A stretch of 22,487 bases of DNA from DAOTUB01 sp034437455 (GCA_034437455.1 DAOTUB010000347.1:1-22487); one strand, 5' to 3'; counted from the first letter of the stretch, positions 14,833-22,317 are shown. Program-made: numbers and translations. Notes: generated from the letters alone by a model not told the origin.

Positions 14833-16305
14833 TCAGATCTGTTTTGAGAGTTCGTCGTTTTCACGTTTCTGAATTTCGTCTCCACCGGCCACATCGCTCG
14901 CCAGGGGCGGCCTCTGTTTCCAAAAGCCGGTCGCCTGTTCAAAGGCGTGGGCCAACTGCAACACGCCCAAGTCGTCCCGATGCCGCCCCACGATCTGGAC
15001 GCCGACGGGGAGGCCCTCCGGCGTAAAGCCGCAGGGGACCGAGATGGCCGGAAGCCCCAGGACAGAGACGTAGTAGCAGGACTTCATCCAGTCGATGTAC
15101 GTCTCCATCGTCGTCCCGGCGATCTCGGTGACGTAGCGCTGGCTCACGTCGAAGGGGGGCACCTGGCTCACCGGCAGGATCAGGAACTCGCGCGTTTCCA
15201 TAAACTCGCGCACGCGATGGTACAACTCCGTGCGCTTGATCTCAGCCTGCCCGATCTGCGGGCCGCGTAGTTTCATCCCCTCTTCGACGTTCCAGATGAC
15301 GGTCTCTTTGATCTGACGCCGGTGCGTCTTGAGCAGTTCGGCATAGCTCAGTTCAAAGTGCCATGCCCGCCAGACCTTGAACACCTCGTCCGCGTCGGCA
15401 AAGTCCGGCTCTCCGTCCTCGATCACACAGCCCAGCGACTCGAACACGTGCCGTTGCCCGTCGATGGCCGCCGTCACCCGGGGGTCTACCGGCAGTTCCC
15501 CCAAGTCGCGGCTCCACCCGATACGCACCCCTGTGAAATCCCGCTCCAGCGGGCGGCGGAAGAGGCTGCCCGGCTCGGCGATGGCGATGGGAGAGCGCGG
15601 ATCGGGTCCTGCCATCACGCTGAGTAAGAAAGCGGCGTCCTCCACCGTGCGCGCCATCGGCCCCGCCACCGAGAGCGGCGACCAGCCGGAAAGGGTAGGC
15701 CATTTGGGCACCCGGCCCGGCGAGGTGCGGAACCCCACGACGTTGCAAAAGCTGGCCGGATTGCGCAGCGAGCCACCCATGTCGCTGCCATCGGCGATGG
15801 GCAGCATGCCGCAGGCGAGCGCCACCGCTGCCCCGCCGCTGCTGCCGCCACAGGTCTTGCTCGTGTCATAGGGGTTCAGTGTCTCGCCAAAGACCTCGTT
15901 GTAGGTCTGCGAGCCAGCCCCGAACTCGGGCGTGTTCGTCTTGCCGACGGTGATGGCCCCCTCATTTTTCAGCCGCTCCACGATCAGCGCGTCGTGATCC
16001 GGCACGAAATCCGCGTAAATGGGCGAGCCAAAGGTGGTGCGGATCCCCTGGGTCGGCGTCAGATCCTTGTAGGCGATGGGAAGCCCGTGCAGCGGGCCGA
16101 CCTCCTCGCCGCGGGCGAGCGCCTCGTCGGCGGCATCCGCCTGCTCCATCGCTTGATCGGGAAGCAGCGTGACGATGGCGTTTACCTTTGGATTGATCCG
16201 GTCGATCTGGGCCAGGTAAGCTCCCATCACTTCTCTGGCCGATAGTTCCCCGGCCCGAATGCGACGGGCTAATTCGGCGGCTTGGATAAAGCAAATTTCG
16301 GACAT
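14833..16305 (-). CDS. Amidase-signature family hydrolase (GatA-like)
   Basis: Hydrolyses a C-N amide bond with a Ser-cisSer-Lys triad. All three are visible: K80 in LPIAYKDL, cis-Ser S155 in TCGGSSGGAA, and nucleophile S179 in GSDMGGSLRNPA. Length 490 is normal. The C-terminal region (LPVGVQIVGRHRDDLGVLQLAHAFE) is typical of the free-standing amidases such as 6-aminohexanoate-cyclic-dimer hydrolase/indoleacetamide hydrolase types. GatA itself is less likely because gatB and gatC are not adjacent. The start ATG has GGAG 4 nt upstream. It follows atpG by 71 nt with no terminator seen, so some read-through is possible. Confidence 0.93.
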   Translation of the reverse strand: MSEICFIQAAELARRIRAGELSAREVMGAYLAQIDRINPKVNAIVTLLPDQAMEQADAADEALARGEEVGPLHGLPIAYKDLTPTQGIRTTFGSPIYADFVPDHDALIVERLKNEGAITVGKTNTPEFGAGSQTYNEVFGETLNPYDTSKTCGGSSGGAAVALACGMLPIADGSDMGGSLRNPASFCNVVGFRTSPGRVPKWPTLSGWSPLSVAGPMARTVEDAAFLLSVMAGPDPRSPIAIAEPGSLFRRPLERDFTGVRIGWSRDLGELPVDPRVTAAIDGQRHVFESLGCVIEDGEPDFADADEVFKVWRAWHFELSYAELLKTHRRQIKETVIWNVEEGMKLRGPQIGQAEIKRTELYHRVREFMETREFLILPVSQVPPFDVSQRYVTEIAGTTMETYIDWMKSCYYVSVLGLPAISVPCGFTPEGLPVGVQIVGRHRDDLGVLQLAHAFEQATGFWKQRPPLASDVAGGDEIQKRENDELSKQI

Positions 16306-16376
16306 TCTTCTCCTTCGGGTGGAATCGGGTCAATTGCTTTCGTCTCAATCTTTCAGGCAAGATTTCGGGACCCTGT

Positions 16377-17387
16377 TCAAGCATCAGCCCTGTCGCGCGG
16401 GCCGATCAGCCCGGCGCCCACGGTCAACTCTTGCATCTCGCGCGTGATCTCTTGCTGGCGGGCCGTCTGGATCGTCAACGTCAACTCTTCGATCAACCGA
16501 TCGGCGTTCTGAGAGGCCGCTTCCATAAGCTGATAGCGCGCCGAGTGCTCCGCCGTGGCCGAATCGAGCAGCAAGCCGTACAGGCTGACCGCCGCCCACT
16601 GCTCGACGGCGCGGGCGTACAAGCTCGACGGATCGGTCTCGATGATCGGCGGAGGCCAGGCTTCATCTGACACGTTATCCAGCTCAGGAAAGCGCGGGGG
16701 AATCAGACGCGTCGCCGTAGACTCGTAGCGTCCCAGGCCACGATAGGCGTTGTAGACCAGGTCGACCGCGTCCAGCTCGCCCTCTTCGTAGCGCGCCAAC
16801 CATTGACGGGTCAGGTCAAACGCCAGGGCGGAGGACGGCAGCCCGGCGACCGACAGCTGGCCCGACCAGTCCGGCGCTCGCTTCCGCCGCCGAAAGATGC
16901 GCTGAACGCGGGTTCCCAGCACTGCGAGTTCCACCTGTGCGCCCGCGGCCTCCTGGTCCGCCAGGTGTTGCTCCGCCCGCTCGACGACCGCCACGTTGAA
17001 CCCGCCGCACAACCCCCGCTCGCTCCCGACCACCAGGATCACAACCCGCCTCTTCTCCCCTTCATCCCCCCCAACAGGGGGAACAGAATTGCGTTTGAGG
17101 GAGACAAACTGGCGAAAGAGGCCGCGCCTTTCCTCCCCCCCTTTGGGGGGGAGGAAATGGTCTCCAACCAACTCCTCCGCCAACCGGGTGCGTCCCTTCG
17201 CCGGGAGGTGAGACGCGACTAGCGGCAGGATCGCCGTCACCTGTTCGCCATACCGCCGCACGTTCTTGCTCCGATTGAGCGCCATCCGCCAGCTTCCCAG
17301 CGAGATCGTGCGCAGCGCGTTCAGGATCGGCTTGACGGTGCGGATGTGCGCGAGACGGATCTGGGCGCGTTCCCGTTCCTCGATCAT
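16377..17387 (-). CDS. atpG: F1Fo-ATPase gamma subunit with in-frame insertion
   Basis: Central rotor shaft of the F1 sector. The N-terminal helix (AHIRTVKPILNALRTISLGSW) and C-terminal helix (ENSAR-like EHSARYQLMEAASQNA, then RQQEITREMQEL) are conserved, as is SERGLCGGFN (122-131). At 336 residues it is longer than most gamma chains (about 285-300). The extra length is an insertion at about residues 74-112, between the N-terminal coiled-coil helix and the first strand of the globular domain. It is encoded by palindromic repeat DNA and reads FLPPKGGEE and VPPVGGDEG. The insertion keeps the frame. It starts 6 nt after the PII-like gene stop and ends the ATPase cluster here. Confidence 0.93.
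   Translation of the reverse strand: MIEERERAQIRLAHIRTVKPILNALRTISLGSWRMALNRSKNVRRYGEQVTAILPLVASHLPAKGRTRLAEELVGDHFLPPKGGEERRGLFRQFVSLKRNSVPPVGGDEGEKRRVVILVVGSERGLCGGFNVAVVERAEQHLADQEAAGAQVELAVLGTRVQRIFRRRKRAPDWSGQLSVAGLPSSALAFDLTRQWLARYEEGELDAVDLVYNAYRGLGRYESTATRLIPPRFPELDNVSDEAWPPPIIETDPSSLYARAVEQWAAVSLYGLLLDSATAEHSARYQLMEAASQNADRLIEELTLTIQTARQQEITREMQELTVGAGLIGPRDRADA
17065..17157. repeat. Palindromic repeat insertion inside atpG
   Basis: Two G/C hairpins flank a spacer. TTTCCTCCCCCCC (17129-17141) pairs perfectly with GGGGGGGAGGAAA (17145-17157) around a 3-nt loop. CCCCC (within 17066-17072) pairs with GGGGG (17077-17081). Both hairpins are translated on the minus strand as PP-GG motifs. 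The block is absent from typical gamma subunits and has the look of an interspersed palindromic element fixed in frame. Confidence 0.8.
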
Positions 17388-17393
17388 ATCGGC

Positions 17394-17717
17394 TCAGTAC
17401 GTCTCAAAGCGCTCGAGATCCCAGACGAATACCACCGCCCCGCCGAGCGCGGTTTTCACAGACTTGGAGTGGGGCGAGAGGCTGTCTCTTCCCAGCTCGG
17501 CGAACTCCACGTGGGCCGGAGAGCGGCAGCTACTGCAAATAATATCCAAAATCTTGGGCAGATCTCGAGCTCGCACGGCGATAAAGAGCGTCTTTTGGGC
17601 CTGGCGCAACATGCCGCCGCGGCTCTCAGTAAACGTCGCCGTGTGTCCGGCGTTGATCAGGGCATGCAGGACGTCTTCTGCCTCGTCTCGCGGTATTACG
17701 GCCATCACCATCTTCAT
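17394..17717 (-). CDS. PII-like protein of the cyclic-di-AMP receptor family (DarA/PstA-like)
   Basis: A 107-residue ferredoxin-like/PII-like protein. The N-terminal strand MKMVMAVIP, helix DEAEDVLHALINAGHTATFTES, and G34-G35 of RGGML match the family pattern VVQD...LL-L-...-TGGFL. The C-terminal GGAVVFVWDLERFETY matches the last strand and helix (GGATVFVLPVDEF). Known members are trimers that bind cyclic-di-AMP and act as signal proteins. The usual GN-TT after GGFL is replaced by QAQKT, so ligand binding is not assured. The ATG overlaps the alpha-2 stop as ATGA and the gene ends 6 nt before atpG. This placement inside an ATPase operon suggests a regulator of the complex, by inference only. 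Confidence 0.8.
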   Translation of the reverse strand: MKMVMAVIPRDEAEDVLHALINAGHTATFTESRGGMLRQAQKTLFIAVRARDLPKILDIICSSCRSPAHVEFAELGRDSLSPHSKSVKTALGGAVVFVWDLERFETY

Positions 17718-19396
17718 TCGCTTCCCCCTTTGTCGAGCCAGGCTGTGTGATAGTCGGCTATCGTATCGATCAATACGTTCCGCATCTCCGGGTCGAGTTC
17801 GCCGCTGCGGTCGAGTTGAGACAGGATCTCGGGATGCTTCGCCTGGAGATAAGCCAGCAGGCCACTCTCAAAGGCAGAGACATCATCGAGCGGGACGTTG
17901 TCGAGATACCCCTCGGTCGCTGCCAGGAGACTCGCAATCTGCAAGGAGAGTGGTAGCGGCTGGTGGGCGGGCTGGGTAAGCACGGCCCGCAGCCGCTCGC
18001 CCCGCCGAATCTGGCGCTGCGTGACCGCGTCCACCTCGATGCCAAAGCTGGAAAAGCGGGCCACCTCCTCGAACTGGGCCAATTCGACCCGCAGCCGGCC
18101 CGCCACGTCGCGCATCGCCGCCGTCTGCGCCGCCCCGATCAGGCGCGAGACCGACAGTCCCACGTTCACCGCGGGCTTGACGCCGCGGTTGAAGAGGTCC
18201 GCGTCGAGCACGATCCGCATATCGGTGGTGCAGATCAGGTTGGTGGGGATGCAGGCGACGATGTTGCCCCGCTGGGTCTCGACGATGGGCATCGCCGTCA
18301 GCGAGCTTCCCTCCCCCTCGCCCAGCTTGCAGGCGCGCTCCATCAGTCGCGCGTGCAGGTAATGGACGTCTCCGGGATACGCCTCGCGGCCCGGTGGACG
18401 GCGCAGCAAGAGGCTCAACTCGCGGTAGGCGCCCGCGTGCTTGGTCAGATCGTCGTAGACGATCAGCACGTCGTGGCCCTCGTGCATCAGGAACTCGGCC
18501 ATCGTGCAGCCGGCGTAGGGCGCGAGATAGCGCAGCGCGGGCGGGTCGTCGGGGCTGGAGGCGACGACGGTGGTGTAGGCCAGCGCGCCGCCCCCGCGCA
18601 GCGTCTCAATGACGGCGAGGGTGGATGATTTTTTCTGGCCGATGGCGACATAGACGCAGAGCACGCCGCTCTCTCGCTGGTTGAGGATCGCGTCGACCGC
18701 CAGCGTCGTCTTGCCCGTCTGCCGGTCGCCGACGATCAGCTCGCGCTGCCCGCGCCCGATAGGCATCAGCGCGTCGACGATCTTGAGGCCGGTGTGCAGC
18801 GGCGTGACCGTCGGCATGCGCTCCAGGATACCTGGCGCTTCCCGCTCCAGGTGGCGGAATTCGCCTGTGTCAACAGGGCCGCGCCCATCCAGGGGTCTAC
18901 CCAGTGGATCCACCACCCGGCCCAGGAGCTGACGGCCCACCGGCACGCGCAGCCGCTCGCCCGTCGACGTCACCAGGTCGCCGCCCCGGATGCCCTCGTC
19001 GGGGCCGAGCAGGATCACGTCGATGCGGTCGTGGTCGAGGCTGAGGATGAGGCCCTCCACGCCGGTGGGAAACGTCAGCAGGTCGTCGGTGCAGGCCTGG
19101 TGCAGGCCCGAGAGCCTGGCCACGCCATCGCCGACGCGCTGCACGATACCGACGTTTCGAAAGCGCACCTCGCAATCCAAACAATCAGCCTGCTGGCGCA
19201 GGACGCGGAGCAGCGCCGGGGTATCGAGCCGGGCGCGAGCCGGGTCGGTGTGGGCGGCGGCATCGTCGCTGATGCAGCGAACCACGCCCGCCTCCTCGAA
19301 GCGCACCTGGCAATCCTGCCGGTCGGCCTGCTCGCGAAGCGCCTGGAGCAACGACTCTACGTCGGGTCGGGCCTTCTTCTTATCCTGTTCGTTCAC
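17714..19396 (-). CDS. atpA: F1Fo-ATPase alpha subunit, second copy (alpha-2)
   Basis: Alpha chain of F1, 560 residues. Walker A GDRQTGKT is at 223-230, the Walker B region VLIVYDD at 310-316, and the VSR arginine R418. Two highly conserved spots are altered. The usual ITDGQI is CTTDMRI (389-395), and SRVGGAAQ is SRLIGAAQ (417-424). The N-terminus carries two copies of a helix-strand unit, residues 12-45 and 58-91, 46 residues apart; a normal alpha has one. It is a close paralogue of the upstream alpha-1, so one gene arose by duplication. Start GTG 19396 has GGAAG 9 nt upstream. The stop overlaps the PII-like gene. It could be a second active alpha or a specialised non-catalytic partner; both remain open. 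Confidence 0.93.
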   Translation of the reverse strand: MNEQDKKKARPDVESLLQALREQADRQDCQVRFEEAGVVRCISDDAAAHTDPARARLDTPALLRVLRQQADCLDCEVRFRNVGIVQRVGDGVARLSGLHQACTDDLLTFPTGVEGLILSLDHDRIDVILLGPDEGIRGGDLVTSTGERLRVPVGRQLLGRVVDPLGRPLDGRGPVDTGEFRHLEREAPGILERMPTVTPLHTGLKIVDALMPIGRGQRELIVGDRQTGKTTLAVDAILNQRESGVLCVYVAIGQKKSSTLAVIETLRGGGALAYTTVVASSPDDPPALRYLAPYAGCTMAEFLMHEGHDVLIVYDDLTKHAGAYRELSLLLRRPPGREAYPGDVHYLHARLMERACKLGEGEGSSLTAMPIVETQRGNIVACIPTNLICTTDMRIVLDADLFNRGVKPAVNVGLSVSRLIGAAQTAAMRDVAGRLRVELAQFEEVARFSSFGIEVDAVTQRQIRRGERLRAVLTQPAHQPLPLSLQIASLLAATEGYLDNVPLDDVSAFESGLLAYLQAKHPEILSQLDRSGELDPEMRNVLIDTIADYHTAWLDKGGSE

Positions 19397-19426
19397 CGGT
19401 AATCACTTCCAGTTACTGTCCACCTC

Positions 19427-19593
19427 GTCATTCCGAGCTGCCTGCCCTGAGCCTGTCGAAGGGACCGAAGGGAGAGCGGACGCTGCACGTCCGACGGAAT
19501 CTCGCGTCGGAATCGTGCTTGCAATCGCAAATGGAGATTCCTCGATTTCCTTCGACAGGCTCAGGACAAGCTGCTGCGCTCACTCGGAATGAC
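19427..19593. repeat. MITE-like nested palindromic element between the alpha genes
   Basis: The outer 11-bp inverted repeat GTCATTCCGAG (19427-19437) matches CTCGGAATGAC (19583-19593) perfectly. An inner 17-bp pair, CCTGAGCCTGTCGAAGG (19446-19462) and CCTTCGACAGGCTCAGG (19549-19565), is also perfect. The whole can fold into a long stem. It fills the gap between alpha-1 and alpha-2 and has no open frame of note. Its right end provides the last codons R-H-S-E and the TGA stop of alpha-1. Confidence 0.85.
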
Positions 19594-21259
19594 GCGCCAG
19601 AGGAGCGCGAGCGGTCATCATCTCCGTCAAGGTCTCCCGCATCTCCGCGGTCAGCTCGCCGCTGCGATTGAGCTTGGGCAAAAGATCGGGGTGCTCGACT
19701 TCGATGAGGGCGAGTAACTTGCTCTCGAACGCGGGTACGTCTTCGGGTGCGATGCCGTCGAGAACCCCCTCGGCGGCCGCCAGCAGAATCACGACCTGCG
19801 CGGCAAGCGAGAGCGGGCGGTTGGCGGGTTGCCGGAGCACGGCCCGCAGCCGCTCGCCGCGCCGGATCTGCCGCTGCGTCGCCTCGTCCACCTCCGCGCC
19901 AAAGCGGGCAAAGCGGGCCACCTCCTCGAACTGGGCCAGTTCCAGCCGCAGCTCGCTCGCCACCTCGCGCATCGCCGCCGTCTGCGCCGCCCCGCCCACG
20001 CGAGAGACCGACAGCCCCACGTTCACGGCGGGCTTGACCCCCCGGTTGAACAGGTCGGCGTCGAGCACGATCTGCCCGTCGCTGATCGAGATCAGGTTGG
20101 TGGGGATGTAGGCGGCGATGTTGCCGCGCCGCATCTCGACGACGGGCAGCGCCGTCAGCGACCCCCCGCCCTCCTCCTCGCCCAGCTTGCAGGCCCGCTC
20201 CAACAGCCGCGCGTGCAGGTAAAAGATGTCGCCAGGGTAGGCCTCGCGGCCCGGCGGACGGCGCAGGAGCAGGCTCAGCTCGCGGTAGGCGTCGGCGTGC
20301 TTGCTCAGATCGTCGTAGACGATGAGCACGTCGCGGCCCTCGTGCATCAGGAACTCGGCCATCGTGCAGCCGGCGTAGGGCGCGAGGTAGCGCAGCGCGG
20401 GCGGATCGTCGGGGCTGGACGTGACAACAGTGGTATACGCCATCGCGCCGCCCCGGCGCAGCGTCTCGATGACGGCGAGGGTGGATGATTTTTTCTGGCC
20501 GACGGTGACATAGACGCAGAGCACGCCGCTCTCTCGCTGGTTGAGGATCGCGTCGACCGCGAGCGTCGTCTTGCCCGTCTGCCGGTCGCCGACGACCAGC
20601 TCGCGCTGCCCGCGCCCAATCGGCACGAGCGCGTCGACGATCTTGAGGCCGGTGTGCAACGGCGTATCCACCGGCGCGCGTTCCACGATGCCCGGCGCGT
20701 CGCGCTCCAGGTAGCGGAACTCGGTCGTCTCGACCGGCCCGCGCTCGTCGAGCGGCTCGCCCAGCGGGTTCACGACCCGGCCCAGCAATTGGTGGCCCAC
20801 CGGCACGCGCAACCGCTCGCCCGTCGAGGTCACCAGGTCACCCCCCTGGATGTCCTCGTCGGGGCCGAGCAGGATCACGTCGATGCGGCTGTGGTCGAGG
20901 TTGAGGATCAGGCCCCGCACGCCGGTGGGAAAGGTCAGCAAGTCGTCGGTGCGCGCGCGCGGCAGGCCCGAAAGCGTCGCCACGCCGTCGCCGACGTGCT
21001 GCACCGTGCCCACATCGTGGAAGCGAACCCCCTTGTCCAGTCGCTCGGCCTTCTGGCGGAGGGCCTGGAGCAGCGACGGCGTGTCGGGCTGCGCGCGCGC
21101 CAGGTCGGGGAGGGCGGCTGCCGCGCCGCTGATGCGCCCCACCGCACCCACGTCCTCGAAGCGCACGTCGTTGCCCTGCTGGTCGGCCTGCTCGCGAAGC
21201 GCCCGCAGCAGCGAGGCTACGTCAGGCTGCGCGCTTTCATTCCGTTTCTGTTCCGTCAC
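19580..21259 (-). CDS. atpA: F1Fo-ATPase alpha subunit, first copy (alpha-1)
   Basis: Alpha chain of F1, 559 residues, with canonical motifs: Walker A GDRQTGKT (224-231), VLIVYDD (311-317), IPTNLISISDGQI, and LSVSRVGGAAQ with arginine finger R420. Normal alphas are about 500-510 residues. The excess is an N-terminal extension: residues 13-46 (DVASLLRALREQADQQ..VRFEDVGAV) resemble residues 59-92, so the first helix and strand are duplicated. GTG 21259 lies 23 nt inside the b-delta gene. The C-terminal residues RHSE and stop come from the palindromic repeat at 19427-19593, so the original C-terminus has been remodelled. Confidence 0.95.
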   Translation of the reverse strand: MTEQKRNESAQPDVASLLRALREQADQQGNDVRFEDVGAVGRISGAAAALPDLARAQPDTPSLLQALRQKAERLDKGVRFHDVGTVQHVGDGVATLSGLPRARTDDLLTFPTGVRGLILNLDHSRIDVILLGPDEDIQGGDLVTSTGERLRVPVGHQLLGRVVNPLGEPLDERGPVETTEFRYLERDAPGIVERAPVDTPLHTGLKIVDALVPIGRGQRELVVGDRQTGKTTLAVDAILNQRESGVLCVYVTVGQKKSSTLAVIETLRRGGAMAYTTVVTSSPDDPPALRYLAPYAGCTMAEFLMHEGRDVLIVYDDLSKHADAYRELSLLLRRPPGREAYPGDIFYLHARLLERACKLGEEEGGGSLTALPVVEMRRGNIAAYIPTNLISISDGQIVLDADLFNRGVKPAVNVGLSVSRVGGAAQTAAMREVASELRLELAQFEEVARFARFGAEVDEATQRQIRRGERLRAVLRQPANRPLSLAAQVVILLAAAEGVLDGIAPEDVPAFESKLLALIEVEHPDLLPKLNRSGELTAEMRETLTEMMTARAPLARHSE

Positions 21260-22034
21260 CAGTCATCCGCTCCTTGAGCGCCTGCGAGACAGTGTCGCGC
21301 AGTTCGGCCAGTTGACCGCCGATGGAGTTATCCACCAGCGTGTCGCCCAGGCGCACCCGTAGCCCCGCGGCCAGCGCGGGGTCGGTCTTCAATTCCAGGT
21401 CCACGTGACGGTCGGCCAGCGCCGTGAAGGTGCGGGCAAGCAATCCCTGCTGTTCGGGCGAGAGGGGCTGCGCGGTCGTCACGTGGGCGGTGGGAGTGCG
21501 GTCGCCCAGCGAGCGGCGGAACGTCTCGACCCGCTCCATCTCGCTGCGCCCCAGCTCCCAGATGCGGTCGTTGAGCTGCTGAACGAGCGCGTCGTGCACC
21601 TCGGGCGGCGCGGCGCGCTCGATCACCCAACTGCACAGCTCCAGGATGGTGTCCAACAGCTCGTCGTGGAAATCTTCTACCGTCTGTTGACGCAGCCGGT
21701 GGGCATCGGTGTGCGCCTCGACGAGGATGCGCTCGACCTCAGCCTGGGTCTCTTGAAGCAGGGTCGCCCGCTCGTCCCGGGCCTGCTCCTGGGCGCGGGC
21801 GATGATGGCGGCGGCCTCTTCCTCGGCGCTCGCCAGCCGCGCCTCCAGTTCGGCGCGCAGCGTCTCCGCGTCCTCGCGATCCTGGGCGATCTGTTGGGCC
21901 AACCGCTGCCGCTCGGCCCGGCGCGCCCTGACGCTGCGCATCACCGGCTGGAAAAGAAACCGGTAGAGCAGCGCCGCCAGCACAACAAAGTTGACGAGCT
22001 GAAAAATGATTGTCGCAAGATCCAGATTTAGCAT
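21237..22034 (-). CDS. atpF: F1Fo-ATPase fused b-delta subunit (N-ATPase b type)
   Basis: Peripheral stalk of the ATPase, 265 residues. Residues 1-35 are a membrane anchor (LATIIFQLVNFVVLAALLY). A long charged coiled coil follows (about 36-120, rich in A, E, R, Q). The C-terminal part resembles the delta/OSCP domain: VTTAQPLSPEQQGLL and DPALAAGLRVRLGDTLVDNSI. A b subunit with a C-terminal delta-like domain and no separate delta gene is the hallmark of N-type (alternate) ATPases. ATG 22034 has GGAG 7 nt upstream and begins the membrane anchor. The frame is open to 22076 but that part lies inside atpE. The gene overlaps alpha-1 by 23 nt. Confidence 0.94.
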   Translation of the reverse strand: MLNLDLATIIFQLVNFVVLAALLYRFLFQPVMRSVRARRAERQRLAQQIAQDREDAETLRAELEARLASAEEEAAAIIARAQEQARDERATLLQETQAEVERILVEAHTDAHRLRQQTVEDFHDELLDTILELCSWVIERAAPPEVHDALVQQLNDRIWELGRSEMERVETFRRSLGDRTPTAHVTTAQPLSPEQQGLLARTFTALADRHVDLELKTDPALAAGLRVRLGDTLVDNSIGGQLAELRDTVSQALKERMTGDGTETE

Positions 22035-22044
22035 GCGCCAGCTC

Positions 22045-22317
22045 CTAGAAGAAACGGTCGAGGAGTGGGTTGGCAAAGATCAGGATCAAGACGACCAGCA
22101 ACACATAGATCGCCGTCGACTCGAGCAGCGCCATCGCGATGAGCAGCGTGGTGCGCAATTGTCCGGCGACTTCGGGTTGGCGGGTCATTCCTTCGAGCGC
22201 CTTGAGCACGGCCCGACCCTCGACGATGGCCGGGACGAGCGTGCCCAGCAAGATGCCCACGCCTGCGACGATGATAGTGACGATAGTAACGAGTGTTCCG
22301 GGTTCCATTTCTGCCAT
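22045..22317 (-). CDS. atpE: F1Fo-ATPase c subunit with Na+-type two-carboxylate site
   Basis: Rotor-ring proteolipid, 90 residues, two membrane helices (about 8-32 and 55-82) joined by the polar loop RQPE (46-49). Ion-binding E66 is in LLESTAIY (64-71) with S67, T68 and Y71. E33 lies in helix 1 at the position of Gln32 of the Ilyobacter tartaricus subunit. E plus E with ST--Y resembles the two-carboxylate Na+ motif described for Fusobacterium and seen in N-ATPases. Na+ coupling is therefore likely, though H+ is not excluded. ATG 22317 has AAGGAGG 10 nt upstream, a strong site. First gene of this cluster inside the window. Confidence 0.95.
   Translation of the reverse strand: MAEMEPGTLVTIVTIIVAGVGILLGTLVPAIVEGRAVLKALEGMTRQPEVAGQLRTTLLIAMALLESTAIYVLLVVLILIFANPLLDRFF

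Noticed and set aside
14007..15026. Plus-strand open frame opposite the M48 protease and the amidase end
   Set aside because: Composition typical of an antisense shadow in GC-rich DNA; the minus-strand frames carry HELGH and the amidase features.
16306..16376. Terminator after atpG
   Set aside because: GGGTC and GACCC can pair only over a long distance and no T-tract follows.
17714..19396. Idea that alpha-2 is actually the missing beta subunit
   Set aside because: The P-loop is GDRQTGKT as in alpha rather than GGAGVGKT as in beta, and the sequence is a close paralogue of alpha-1.
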